Origin: Chitinophagaceae bacterium DXS | Lineage (GTDB): Bacteria; Bacteroidota; Bacteroidia; Chitinophagales; Chitinophagaceae | Assembly (NCBI GenBank): GCA_030345135.1 | Contig: CP128386.1 | Span: 2,135,261 to 2,199,260 of the forward strand | Direction: 5' to 3' | Length of the DNA: 64,000 nucleotides | Shown: one piece after another, positions 35,277-46,100 of the stretch | Layout: each line of letters opens with the position of its first letter | How positions within the stretch are numbered: position 1 is the stretch's first letter | Position numbers and translations under genes: made by a program | Notes under the pieces: model-generated | What the model saw: the letters and a program-made list of their open reading frames with translations, nothing else | Databases searched by the model: none | What the model was told of the DNA's origin: nothing

Positions 35277-36053
35277 CTATTTGGTAATAGTAGCTCCACT
35301 ATTCTGAGATTGTGTAACGGGCGCCCTTTGAGCCATAAGGGCGCCTATGTGTATAAAGGCATCTTCTATATTCATTCCTAAGTATGACTCAAGCGTAGCT
35401 TGTTTCACTCTCAAATCTTTCTTAAGCGTTTCGTTCTTTACTTCATCTTCGTTATACATCTTAATAGCGGCAGTATACGCTTCCAAAGAAATTTCACCGT
35501 TCTTAAAACGTTCTTCACTCTTTGTGAATGATACAAGCTCATCCTGCATCACTTCCTGTTGTAATGCCTGCAGTTTTTGCGCTAATGCGTATTCCTGGTA
35601 AGCAATGATCACCTGCTTTTTTATTTCGGCGGCCGTTTGTTTTAGTTTTTGATTCTCACTTTGCAGCCTGTAGTAATTTGCTTTAGCGGTCTTCGGATTT
35701 ACAAGGAAATCTGATAAGGTAATTCTTACTCCGAAGTTATACCTGGGATACAACGTTGTAATTCCCTGCTCCTGTGATTTTTTCTTGTTCAGTGTATACT
35801 CATTTACGTTACCTGCAGCAAATATTGCATTACTCCATGCATAACGGGAAGCTTTCCAGGTATATTCGGCACTTTTTGCTTCGTAGGCGGCCCCCTTTAT
35901 TTGAGGGTTATCTGCGGCTAGTTCAGCTAAAGCATCAGCAATGCTATCTACAGCCAGTTTCGGAGTTTTATATTTAAGTATCTCGGAAGTAGTTTGACTA
36001 AAGCCAGTGAGAAAAAGAAACAAAGCTAATATGTTCAGAATCGCTTTTTTCAT
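35277..36053 (-). CDS. Half-length TolC-family outer-membrane efflux-like protein
   Basis: 258 aa with signal peptide ILNILALFLFLTGFSQ. Residues about 35-230 form one outer-membrane efflux (OEP) half: long helices with DSIADALAELAADNPQIKGA, a strand segment YNFGVRITLSDFL, then ENQKLKQTAAEIKKQVIIAYQEY and a coiled helix to about 225. Full TolC proteins have two such halves and about 420-480 residues; only one is present, with no frameshift signature. It occurs next to the ligase and Wzc genes, where a Wza-type exporter would be expected. The end faces the GT-C gene end 18 bp away. Confidence 0.78.
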   Translation of the reverse strand: MKKAILNILALFLFLTGFSQTTSEILKYKTPKLAVDSIADALAELAADNPQIKGAAYEAKSAEYTWKASRYAWSNAIFAAGNVNEYTLNKKKSQEQGITTLYPRYNFGVRITLSDFLVNPKTAKANYYRLQSENQKLKQTAAEIKKQVIIAYQEYALAQKLQALQQEVMQDELVSFTKSEERFKNGEISLEAYTAAIKMYNEDEVKNETLKKDLRVKQATLESYLGMNIEDAFIHIGALMAQRAPVTQSQNSGATITK

Positions 36054-36067
36054 ATTGTTTTACGTTG

Positions 36068-37522
36068 TTAGGTTTTTAAACTGTTATCATAATCGTTTGC
36101 CCTTTGGGCAATTCTTGCTATGGCAGCAAAAGCGCCACAGAAAAAGAACACACCAGGAATCTGGTTGATGGCAACCTGAGAATACTGCGCAACCATAAAG
36201 CCGAATACTGCAACTATAAGCGGCAGCAACATTCTTTTTGCCGTTTGATCATTGGTTCGGAAATAAGTACTTATACCCGTTTGCAATACAACAAAGTAAA
36301 TTATAACGATGAATAGTAATCCTATTGGCCCGGTTTCCAAAGCATACTTCAGCAAACCGCTATCCGGAGGAAAATTAGCAAGTGGATGCCCGGGATTGTA
36401 CTTTGCACCAATTGCGTTTGTTACCGTTAATCCTCCTCCAAATGGATGACTATATATGTAAGGCTGGATTCTTGCCCGGTTTACATCTCTTACGTTTAAA
36501 GAAACATCTTCTTTGTTGAAAGCTGAACGCAGGCGGTTGAGTGAAGTGCTACCATAAAAAGGACCAAATATCAAAACTGCGAATATCATTGCAGCTATAC
36601 AAAAGAACAACAGCGTCCGTTTGTCATTCATCGTCATAAGAACGTACAGACAAACACCGGCAATAAACAAAAATGTTGCCGTTCTGGTCCCTGTATAAGT
36701 CATTGCCAGCAGTAATATTACTACCGTTACAAAGTAAAGTGCTTTCAGCCGGATATCTTTCTGCTTCAACATTTTTACCAGGATAAACAAAGCTGTTACA
36801 GCGCTGGAAATCCCAAATGTAGTAGGATCCGCAAAGGTTGAGAATTTTCTCCATCCTCCGTCTGCAAGGCGATACAACTGCGCAGTCATATCGTCAATTA
36901 AGATTGATCTCAATTCATTGGCAGACAATCCATGCCATTGTTGAAAACAACCGTAAGCGCCGCATATAGCCATTAATACCATCCATAAGATGAAGTAGTT
37001 TCTTATACTCTTATAGCTGCTAAACAAATTGAACGTAATGAAGTATGTAAGCAACTGTCTCATGAAATCTCTTGTGTAGACCATATTTCCAGCCAACGAA
37101 TGGGCATTCGGATTAAGAAATTCCAACAAAATGAAAACAAAATACAATAGTAACAGAATGGAGATTTTGTGAGTCCTGGTTTCCCACAGAGCATCTTTCT
37201 TAAAATACTTTTGAAAAAGTACGCCTACAAACGTTATATATATTAGTCCATCAACAAGAAACGCGTTACCGTCAATGAACAACATACGTTGAATAAAAAA
37301 CAGAAAGAAAGATACAATGGTCGTAATGTAGAAACCGAAATAAGGATTATTGAAAGCACAGACAACAAATGCTGCACCAATTAAGCCGGCGGTAATAAGC
37401 CCTCCCCCGATTACACCCTGTGAAGCAATTACATAAGAAAGCCCTACCACAGTCAGTAAAAGAAGTGTCAATACCAATATGGATCGCCCCGGCTTATTTC
37501 TGTATAATAGTATCCCTTTCAC
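36068..37522 (-). CDS. O-antigen ligase / Wzy-type polymerase family protein
   Basis: 484 aa with about 11-12 TM helices. The large periplasmic loop (about residues 330-400) holds RDVNRARIQPYIYSHPFGGG and PGHPLANFPPDSGLLKYALETG, matching the Wzy_C pattern of a basic residue followed by an H/D-x(2-3)-LL...G segment. The family joins lipid-linked glycans to an acceptor (WaaL) or polymerises repeat units (Wzy); sequence alone does not separate them. Given a Wzc-like partner in the same operon, Wzy is the likelier job. It starts 15 bp after a small membrane ORF. Confidence 0.88.
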   Translation of the reverse strand: MKGILLYRNKPGRSILVLTLLLLTVVGLSYVIASQGVIGGGLITAGLIGAAFVVCAFNNPYFGFYITTIVSFFLFFIQRMLFIDGNAFLVDGLIYITFVGVLFQKYFKKDALWETRTHKISILLLLYFVFILLEFLNPNAHSLAGNMVYTRDFMRQLLTYFITFNLFSSYKSIRNYFILWMVLMAICGAYGCFQQWHGLSANELRSILIDDMTAQLYRLADGGWRKFSTFADPTTFGISSAVTALFILVKMLKQKDIRLKALYFVTVVILLLAMTYTGTRTATFLFIAGVCLYVLMTMNDKRTLLFFCIAAMIFAVLIFGPFYGSTSLNRLRSAFNKEDVSLNVRDVNRARIQPYIYSHPFGGGLTVTNAIGAKYNPGHPLANFPPDSGLLKYALETGPIGLLFIVIIYFVVLQTGISTYFRTNDQTAKRMLLPLIVAVFGFMVAQYSQVAINQIPGVFFFCGAFAAIARIAQRANDYDNSLKT

Positions 37523-37537
37523 AAAATTATTTTTTGG

Positions 37538-37669
37538 TTAGAAAAATAAAATTTTCGTACACAGAAACACAAGGATAAGTCCAACAGCAAGCAGTACAAG
37601 AAACTCATGCACAGGTTTGCTAAATAAATCGTTGGATGTTTGTTTATTTTGTTCGCTCACTTTTGACAT
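37538..37669 (-). CDS. Small predicted membrane protein, 43 aa
   Basis: Start MSKVSEQNKQ, soluble 20-residue N-terminus, then one TM helix FLVLLAVGLILVFLCTKIL to the C-terminus. A longer frame reaches 37789, but its first 40 residues come from a region with a strong hairpin and read like non-coding sequence. It lies between the Wzc-like and ligase genes on the same strand, 15 bp before the latter. Function unknown; similar single-TM peptides are common in EPS operons. It may not be a gene. Confidence 0.45.
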   Translation of the reverse strand: MSKVSEQNKQTSNDLFSKPVHEFLVLLAVGLILVFLCTKILFF

Positions 37670-37725
37670 AGCTTTAAAATTTAAATTTAGCACGTTGCTT
37701 TTGTCTTTTTCGGTGAGGTCAACCA

Positions 37726-37747
37726 GGGTTCTATCTGCATAGAACCC
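37726..37747 (-). other. Intra-operon hairpin
   Basis: Perfect 9-bp stem GGGTTCTAT / ATAGAACCC with a 4-nt loop, in the gap after the Wzc-like stop. No T-run follows, so it is more likely an mRNA processing or stability element than a terminator. Confidence 0.5.
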
Positions 37748-37830
37748 CAGGTATAACCTCGATCCTGAACATAAAACAAAAAGCCTCATCTACATAGCAT
37801 AATGGAAAGCAATCCTTATACCGTAATAAT

Positions 37831-40035
37831 TTACATGTCTAAATTTTCAACTTGAACTTTGTTTAAAATGGCGCCAATAAACTTTTCGCTGTGCTGGCGC
37901 AGATACTCAATAGATTCTTTATCTGTTTCAGAAAGGGATTTATCAGAAGCAAATACCGCGATCATTCCATCACTATAATTAATCAACTCCTTGGTATCTG
38001 TGAAACTGTTTAACGGCGCACCTTCCAGGAATATATAGTCATATACCGTTAATAGTTCATGTAAATAGTTTAACAAGTGGTTCTTGGGCAGTATCTCCGA
38101 AGGAGTGTAATCACCTGCACCACAACCAATGGTTTCAACGCCTTCAACAGAAGTAGGTGTTACCAATGCTTTCACATCTTCTATATTGAACGGCTTGCCG
38201 TTTACATAGAACTTTTCCAGTGAAGGCCTTGCATGAAGAACATTCGTTAGATCATTGTTACAAAAATTGGTATCGATGATCAGCACTTTCTTTTTGCCAA
38301 GGCTAAGGCTGTAAGACAAGGCCTGGATAAGTGTTGTTTTACCTTGCTGAGGTTCAGTACTGGTAAATAAAAAGATCCGTTTTCCACTGCTTTCAATTTC
38401 ATAACGGAGCTTTCTCAACAACTCTTTAAATACATTGTTTCGTCCTTCGTCTTTGCTTAAATTATTTACTTTGGCAAATATGTCACCATCAAACTTGTCT
38501 ATGTAGTTAATAGACCCGATCAATGGAAGTTGTGTAAGCCTGTTAAATTGAGCCGGAGATTTGATGGACTGATCAAAATATTCTATTAATATAATAACTA
38601 TAACACTAAAGAACAAAGCTGCCGCACCGGCCAGTGCCACGATTAACCAACGCTTTGAAGGTTCGGGTATAAGAGCGGGCTGACCGTAAATGGTTTGCTT
38701 AAAACCTGCGTAGGTGTCTTTATAATTAGCTACAGAATTCAGCTTGTCTTTTGCGTTGCTGTATTCAGTTTGAGCGATAGTTATTTCAGTTGTTAATTTT
38801 TCAATTTCCGCGCCTGAGGCTGCCATACCATTCAATCCGCCGTTTAAGTTGCTCAGGTTCGATTCAAGAATACCAATCTTTTCTCTTGTAGCTTTCAGGT
38901 CACCTTCCGCATCCAGTTTCTTTTGTACTAATTCGTCAACGGAAACTGTAGCACCTTCAATTGACTGCTTGGATTCACTAGTAAAATTAAGTGCCTTCAT
39001 CTGCGCAGAAAGATCGTCCAGCTTTCTTTTCATGTCAATATCTGTTGACCCTTTCTGGATGTATTGTGCATTCAGCTCATTATACTGTTTTCTCAGTCTT
39101 ATATATTCATCATTATTGGCATTAATGACTGTAGAACCGGAAACTGTTTTCTGACCTGTTGTTTTGGCCGTCTCAATTAACCTGTTATATTCACCTATCC
39201 TGTAATTCAGGTTCTGCAGTTTACTTTTTTCGTCGGCCAGCTGTGATTGATATGAACTAACCTGCGATAATTTATTGCCGCTTTCCATATTCACATCTAC
39301 AATTCCATGTGAAGATAGATAGGCGCTTTTTGCAGTAAGTTTTTCATCCAGTATTGTCTTCTTTGCCTGAACAGCAGAATCTAATGATGCAATAGAAACA
39401 TCGGTGCTGCTTTTCTTTGTCTGGCTGTAATACCTGTTTAATTCCTGAACAAGTGTATTAACAGCAAACGCAGACAGATCAGGGCTTTCAGATAGTACAT
39501 CAATCCCAATGTAGTCTGTTCTGTTTATACGGCTTACGCTTATATTCCCCGTTAGGGTTTCTACATCATAGCCATACAAAGTAAGAAAGTTGATCAGTTT
39601 CATGTCCTCAGGCACGTCTGCATCCAACACTTCCATGTCATCCAGCTTCTGGGTAAAAACTTTGATTGCTGTAGGAATATTTACAGCCTTGTAATCATCC
39701 TGGCTTTTTTGTTTCTCCGACAAATAAATGAAGGGTGACTTGCTGCTCAGATCATGCAGAATAAGATCATAAGACAATAACTGAACTACCTTGGGAGATG
39801 TAAGGTTCTCAATGATGTTATTAAACTTAACATCAATTTGTGCCGTGTTGAAGTTTTCATTTTCGAGCTTGATCTGCTCGCTGGCGGTAAAGCCGGTTGC
39901 TATCTGGGCCGAGGATTTGTACAGCGTTTTTAAGTTCATTGTAAACAAAAATGCCGTGACGACCGCGACCAGGAAACAGCCGATGATAATCCACTTCTTT
40001 CGCAGAAGTGCATTAAGTAAATAGATTAGTTCCAT
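37831..40035 (-). CDS. Wzc-like chain-length regulator with C-terminal tyrosine-kinase-type ATPase
   Basis: 734 aa. N-terminal Wzz region with a TM helix (about 14-34, WIIIGCFLVAVVTAFLFTM), long periplasmic coiled-coil segment (about 200-450), a second TM helix (WLIVALAGAAALFFSVIVIIL, about 465-490), then a BY-kinase-type ATPase: Walker A TEPQQGKTTL and Walker A-prime VLIIDTNF. A classical GxxGxGK is not present (PQQGKTT instead), and the C-terminus ends KVQVENLDM without the Tyr cluster of Wzc. It should control export and chain length at the inner membrane; autophosphorylation on a Tyr tail is unlikely. Confidence 0.88.
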   Translation of the reverse strand: MELIYLLNALLRKKWIIIGCFLVAVVTAFLFTMNLKTLYKSSAQIATGFTASEQIKLENENFNTAQIDVKFNNIIENLTSPKVVQLLSYDLILHDLSSKSPFIYLSEKQKSQDDYKAVNIPTAIKVFTQKLDDMEVLDADVPEDMKLINFLTLYGYDVETLTGNISVSRINRTDYIGIDVLSESPDLSAFAVNTLVQELNRYYSQTKKSSTDVSIASLDSAVQAKKTILDEKLTAKSAYLSSHGIVDVNMESGNKLSQVSSYQSQLADEKSKLQNLNYRIGEYNRLIETAKTTGQKTVSGSTVINANNDEYIRLRKQYNELNAQYIQKGSTDIDMKRKLDDLSAQMKALNFTSESKQSIEGATVSVDELVQKKLDAEGDLKATREKIGILESNLSNLNGGLNGMAASGAEIEKLTTEITIAQTEYSNAKDKLNSVANYKDTYAGFKQTIYGQPALIPEPSKRWLIVALAGAAALFFSVIVIILIEYFDQSIKSPAQFNRLTQLPLIGSINYIDKFDGDIFAKVNNLSKDEGRNNVFKELLRKLRYEIESSGKRIFLFTSTEPQQGKTTLIQALSYSLSLGKKKVLIIDTNFCNNDLTNVLHARPSLEKFYVNGKPFNIEDVKALVTPTSVEGVETIGCGAGDYTPSEILPKNHLLNYLHELLTVYDYIFLEGAPLNSFTDTKELINYSDGMIAVFASDKSLSETDKESIEYLRQHSEKFIGAILNKVQVENLDM

Positions 40036-40065
40036 GGTTTTGCTTTTATGTTTTTATGTTCAAAA

Positions 40066-40099
40066 AGAAACTGGCAGGTAGAAACCAGCCGGTTTCCTG
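40066..40099 (-). terminator. Possible terminator/attenuator after the 2249-aa gene
   Basis: Stem GAAACC (40081-40086) / GGTTTC (40091-40096) with outer CAGG/CCTG pairing, followed on the minus strand by TTTCTTTTTG. It lies between the giant gene and the Wzc-like gene and may give partial termination. Confidence 0.45.
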
Positions 40100-40108
40100 T
40101 ATATAAAA

Positions 40109-43100
40109 CTACTTAACAATCTTAATCACCCTGGTGGTATTTCCAGGAAGTCCCATTACCCTTACAAAATACACGCCGCTCTTTAACAATCTTCCATTTA
40201 ATCCGAGATTTTGTTGCCATAATCCTTTAGAAACGCTTCCTACTTCACGCAGATAGATGATATTTCCGCTAACATCTGTTACAGAAATAGCCACTTTACT
40301 TGCGTTTTTGCCTAAATTCATCTTGATTGTAACGTCATCTGTAAACGGATTCGGATAGGCTTTCACTTTAACTTCATCATTATCAGCAGGTATTACTGGT
40401 TTAATGTCACCTGCAGATCTGCCTGTGGTATTTGCTATTCTGTTATTAAGTCCTGCCGGAGCCGGAGCACCTTGTATAGACATTCCATTCAGATAACCAT
40501 AGCCGGTTGTTGAATAAACAGTCACATTAATGTTGCCTGAAGCATCCGGTGCCACATTGCTTATCTGTACTGAATTTGCAGTGTTTTTCCAGCCGCTTAG
40601 CTGCACCAGTTGATTACCAATCTTATAAACCGTATTTGTATTTGAGTTATAAGTTGTGCTTGGCACGAATACAAAGGTGTACACCATGCTCTGGTTCAAT
40701 CCTGAGAACTGCATAATGGCTGTATCCTTATAGTCTAAGTAATAGAAACTCTTCAGTACATTATCAGGATAAATACCTGAGTTATTACCGGTTGTAGCAC
40801 CTAGCAGGTTAGAACCGCTGAAGTTATCTATAATGGTCATGGTTATTCCGGTGCTTAATCCTTTATCGTTAACCAAATTTTCAAGTGTCAGGTCAGGCTC
40901 AGGAGGCGTATTTGTGTTGTTCCATCCAGCTTGTGCGGGCCCGCCTGTTGATCCGTCGTTAAAGTTGATGTTCAGATTGAATGCCCTGGTTCCAGCTGCC
41001 GCAATGTTGCTGTAGGGAGAGAAACCATTAACAGGATCCTTTGCTCTAACCTTATAGTAGTACACAGTGTTTGTAGCAAGACCAGCATCCGTATACGTTG
41101 TTGCATATGGCGCAGCGATGCCTATTTTCGTATAAGTACCGTTTGCAGATGTTGATCTCCAAACTTCTGTTGTATCAGCATCCAGGGAAAGCAGCTGCCA
41201 GTCAAGCCTGATCTTATCCGAAGCAGTGCTTGCTGCTGCTAACTGAGCAGGTGCATACGGAATACCATCAAACACATGCTGTTGAACTACCATTGCGTTG
41301 ATTGTTTGGTAAACAGCACCGGCATCTCTGATGATGGTTATGTTAATGTTACCTGATGCATCAGGAGAAATACCATTTAACTGAACGGTCTTGGTTGTAT
41401 TAGATGGTGACGCAGCCAATGAAACTGAACGACCGTTGATAGAATAGTTAACAATTCTTGTGTCGCCTGTGGTTGGGTTACCTGCACGCCCAGTAAAGAA
41501 TATTACATCATACTTACGTGAAGATTGTAAACCAGACAATTGAATATGACGTCCGTTAGCAGATGAGTCATAATAGATTGTCTTCATTACATTGTCAGGA
41601 TAAACACCTGTATTACTGTTGGTTGTTACACCTACTGTATTTGCTACCAACCATGAATCAACCAGCTTCATACTCATGCCGGTTGCTGAGCCTGTAGAGT
41701 CAACAAGAGGTAATGTGTAACCCGCGGCTATGTTACCGGCAGTATTATTCCATGGCAATGGCGCACCTGCACCTGTAGGAGCAGCGAAGTTGATGTATAC
41801 TGACGGAATATATGGGTTAAGCGTAGTGCCACTTACTGAAGCAGAGAAGCCTGAATAAGCAGCATCTATTGAAGATCTCAACTGATAGTAATAAGTTGTG
41901 TTAGATGCCAATCCACCGTCAGTAAATGTAAGTGTAGTACCGGGAACAGTTCCTACTTTGTTGAATGAACCATTTGATGCTGTAGAACGCCAGATCTCAA
42001 ATCCGGTTTCTTTACCATTACCAGTCCAGGTAAGTTTTATTTTATCCAGACCGATACCAGTTGCTGTAATGTTACCAGGAATCAACGGAGCGTCAGTAAG
42101 CGTTGTCGCATTAACAGGATTTCCAAATGCAGAAGAATTATTATTAACAACAGCTTTTACAATGTAGTAGTAAGTTACTCCTGATGCTAATGCAGTATCT
42201 GTATAAGTAAGTACATTACCAGCTACAGTTCCTTTCTTGTTATATGCACCATTAGCTGAAGGAGATCTCCATATTTCAAATCCTGTTTCAGTTCCGGAAG
42301 CTGCGTTCCATGTAAGTGTAATTTTATCATTTGCCACACCTGTAGCAGCTACATTAGTTGGAGGAGCTACCGTTGTTGTAGTATCTGCCGGAATTGATTG
42401 CAGAACCATTGCGTCGATAATGGTAGATAACGCACCAGCGTCTTTTGCAAGTGTTGCTTGTATTTGTCCATTCGCGTCGCCAGCTACATTATTGATCTGA
42501 GCAGTTTTACTAATGTTTTGTGCAATCGCCAACTGAACAGTTTGACCGCCGATAGTATATTTCATGATCCTGTTATCGCTAGCGGTTGGGCTACCTGCGC
42601 GGCTTGAGAAGAATATTACATTGTATTTATTACCAGCCGGAATATTGCTAAAAGTGATCAACCTTGAGCTTGCTGCGCTATAATACTGTGTTCTGATTAC
42701 ATTGTCCGGATAAATACCTAAACCATTAGGTATCGCACCGTTTGTATTTGAGCCATCCCACGCATCAACAAGTGTCATATTGATACCTGTAGATACGTTG
42801 TTCTCATCTTTCAGATTGCTTACCACACTACCTGCAGCAATTACACCTTTGGTATTGTTCCATGGCGCCGTTGGTTGGCCTCCTGTGGCAGGGTTGAAGT
42901 TGATGTAGATGCCAGTCAACGCTTTCTGAGTTACAACCAGGTTAAACAACTTGGTAGCCGAAGCACCGGTGCTGTTGGTTGCCATAATACCGATATTATT
43001 GTAAGTACCGGATTGAGACACTGCTGGTGAAATAAAGATAGAATATGAGTTATTGCCATTATCTATCAACGTTGCAAATGATGGCAAATTAACACCGGTT

Positions 43101-46100
43101 ACTACATCGCCGGTATGCAGTGACCCACTCAGATTAACGGTAGTAGATGTACCTTCTGTTAATGTAACATCAGGAATAGAATCCAGGGATGGTGGCTGCG
43201 TATTGCTTACATTAATGGTGAATGTAGTAGAGTCCTCGCCGCCATGCTCATCCATTACATATACTTTTACAGAATTGCTCGTGCCCGCATCTGATGCATC
43301 TGGAGTCAAGATTAATTGTCCCTGCCCGTTACCTGTTGCTGTGTATGCAGCAAATGAAGGTAGCTGGCCAAACGTAATGCTGAGGTTTTCATCGTCGATA
43401 TCAGTTGCATTGATATTAACAGAAGTTTGAACGCCCCAGTTCATGTTAACATTGTTGATATGCGAAATAACCGGTTTGTTATTAAGCGTTGTGGTTGTAG
43501 CCTCATTGCTATATGGAGAAGGTCCGGTTACATTCATCGCACGCACCTTATAGAAATAAGTAGTATTTGCAGTTACAGAAGAATCGTTGTATGCGGCAGC
43601 CTGACTGCCTTTTACTACCTTAATCAATGCGTAAGTTGTATTATCGTTAGTTGAACGATATACTTCGAAGTTGCTTGCCAAATTATCAGCCGGCGCCCAG
43701 GTTAACGCAGCAACCGAAGGGCTCGTTGCTGTTGCTACAAGATTGGTTGGAGCCTGCGGCGCACCCGGTAATGCTGTTGTGGTAGCATTAACTGGGTCTA
43801 CCCGCAATACTGCATCAGGTATTGGAGCCTTAGCAATGTTCGGGCCTTTGTAGGATACAGTCAGAGATGCTCCGCCTGTTTTCTGGAAATAGTAAGTGCG
43901 GATGCTGTGTACCCCTGCAGTTAAAGTAACGTTACCGCTTTTTTCTTGTGCACCATGCGCACCATCATTATTCACAACGAGGTTTCCATCTATATACAAA
44001 GAGCTTCCGTCGTCACTTGTTGTGTAGAATGTATAAGCACCAGCTGTTTTAATATTAATCACACCGTCGTATCTAATGCCATAGTTTGTCTGCAGCGGAC
44101 TAACACTCAGTAAAAAGTTTTCTATAGTGCCGCTACTTACCGGTGTACTGTTTGCAAAATCTGAGATCACATTAAAGCTACCTGTGTAGTAATTATATTT
44201 TAAGGTAAAAGTAGCATCATCGTTGAATGCAGATTCTCCATAAGGACCTACAGCTTTAATTCTGTAGAAATATTGAGTAGTTGGGGCAAGATCTGCACTA
44301 TCCTTATACGACGTTGCGTTAGCAGGTGCCACACCCACTTTAAAGAACGGCCCGGTACCGGAAGTTGAACGATAGATCTCAAAGCCATTTTCGTTGTTGC
44401 TGTTATCGGTCCACGCCAGATTGATCTGGTTATAAGCGACTCCTGTTGCGGTTAGCCCTGACGGTCCTGCAGGCGCTGTTCCCGCTGGTACATAGCCATC
44501 TGTGAAGGCGCTATCTGGCACCGGTACAAATGTTGAACTTCCGGGTACTTTCCATAACAAACTGCAGCTTGCACCCCCACCCTGCTGGAAATACGCAATA
44601 GCGATGTTATGAATGCCAGCCGTCAGCGTTTTAGTTGCATCTTTGGTTCCGGCACTATGTATTCCATCGTAGTTAATTGTTGAAGGCCCTGTTTGTGTAT
44701 AAGGCGTATCTACAAATAATTTGCTACCGTCATCAGAACTCAGTCTGAATGTATAAGAACCTGCTGCCGGGATTTTTAAATAACCCTGGAACAAATAACC
44801 AAAGTTAATAGCCTCAGTACTTCCTGAAATATCGACGTTGTGCACAACTCCCCGATCATCCGGAGTCATTGCGTTAAAATCAGGAAGAGCACTCCACTGG
44901 CCCATATAGAATTTGTAGTTCAATCCTCTAAGGCTTGTTGAAGCTGTCGCCTGGTTACTGGGGATAGAAACGTTTCCTGCAAAATCTCTAGCCTTAACGT
45001 AAATATTGTATGTATTAAATGAAGAAAGGCCGAAGATTTTGTAGGAGGTATCTTTTGATGTATATGATTTTATGCCATTGATATAAATATCATACGCAAC
45101 AACGCCTACATCATCGGTAGATGAATTCCAGATAACATCAATCTCATTTTGAGAGGCTGCTGTTACCATAAAATCACCTGGCACCGTTGGAGCTGTTGTA
45201 TCACGCAACGTGGTTGTACTTACGGCAATAGTAGGCTGAGAAGCGGCGTTGTTATTAATCGCCCTCAACATAAAGAAATATTTAGTTCCCGGATTGAGTT
45301 GACTAATAAGCGCGCCGGTTGCGTCTGTTGGTGCAATTTGCGCTAGCGTATACGGTCCGCCGGCACTGGTCGCCCTGTAAATTTCAAAACCGGTTTCATT
45401 ATAGGCTGGAGCTGCTGTCTGGTTCCAGGTTAGTTGAACTGAGGTTTTGCTTAAGGCAGATGCATTAATACCTGTTGGTGCATCTGGTCCATTAGCTGCA
45501 TTGCCATCTATAACTGTGAAAGGATCGGAAAAACTGCTCGAACAACCAAATTTCTCAGTAACCTTCACACGGTATTGCCCGGGAGTAGTTGCCGTAAGAT
45601 TCCTGGTTGTGCTTAGCACAGTTGTTGAAGAGTCTTTCGTCCAGGCATAAGAAACATAACCGGCAGGAACTTCAATTCTCACTCCTGCACTACCGTCAAG
45701 AACAGGAAGTACTGCGCTGCTGTTTGCGCTTGCCATGATAACCGGAGGTATGGTAGTAGTTTTGATCTTAATAACTACCGGCGTTGGCGACCAGTCGGAC
45801 CAGTTGTTACCATTAAGTATTCTACAATCATACGTACCTAAGGTTGTTGCAGTATACGTGTTACTGGTTGCACCTTGTATCGGATTTCCGTTAAGGCGCC
45901 ATTGGTAACCGTCGAAACCTGCGGTTACACCCATAGTCGCGCTGATAGTGTCTGTAGGACAAAACTCAGTTCTGCCGCCCAGCACCCACGGATTAGATTT
46001 GTACTGCCTGAGCATAAACGGAAAATAATCCGGCTCGCCCCATGCATCGTACCAACAGCCATGGCCATCGTTTGGATAAATAGTTAGTTTATAGTTGCCA

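Noticed and set aside
37670-37789. N-terminal extension of the small membrane ORF to 83 aa
   Set aside because: Overlaps a strong hairpin and reads as non-coding; the internal ATG gives a compact TM peptide.
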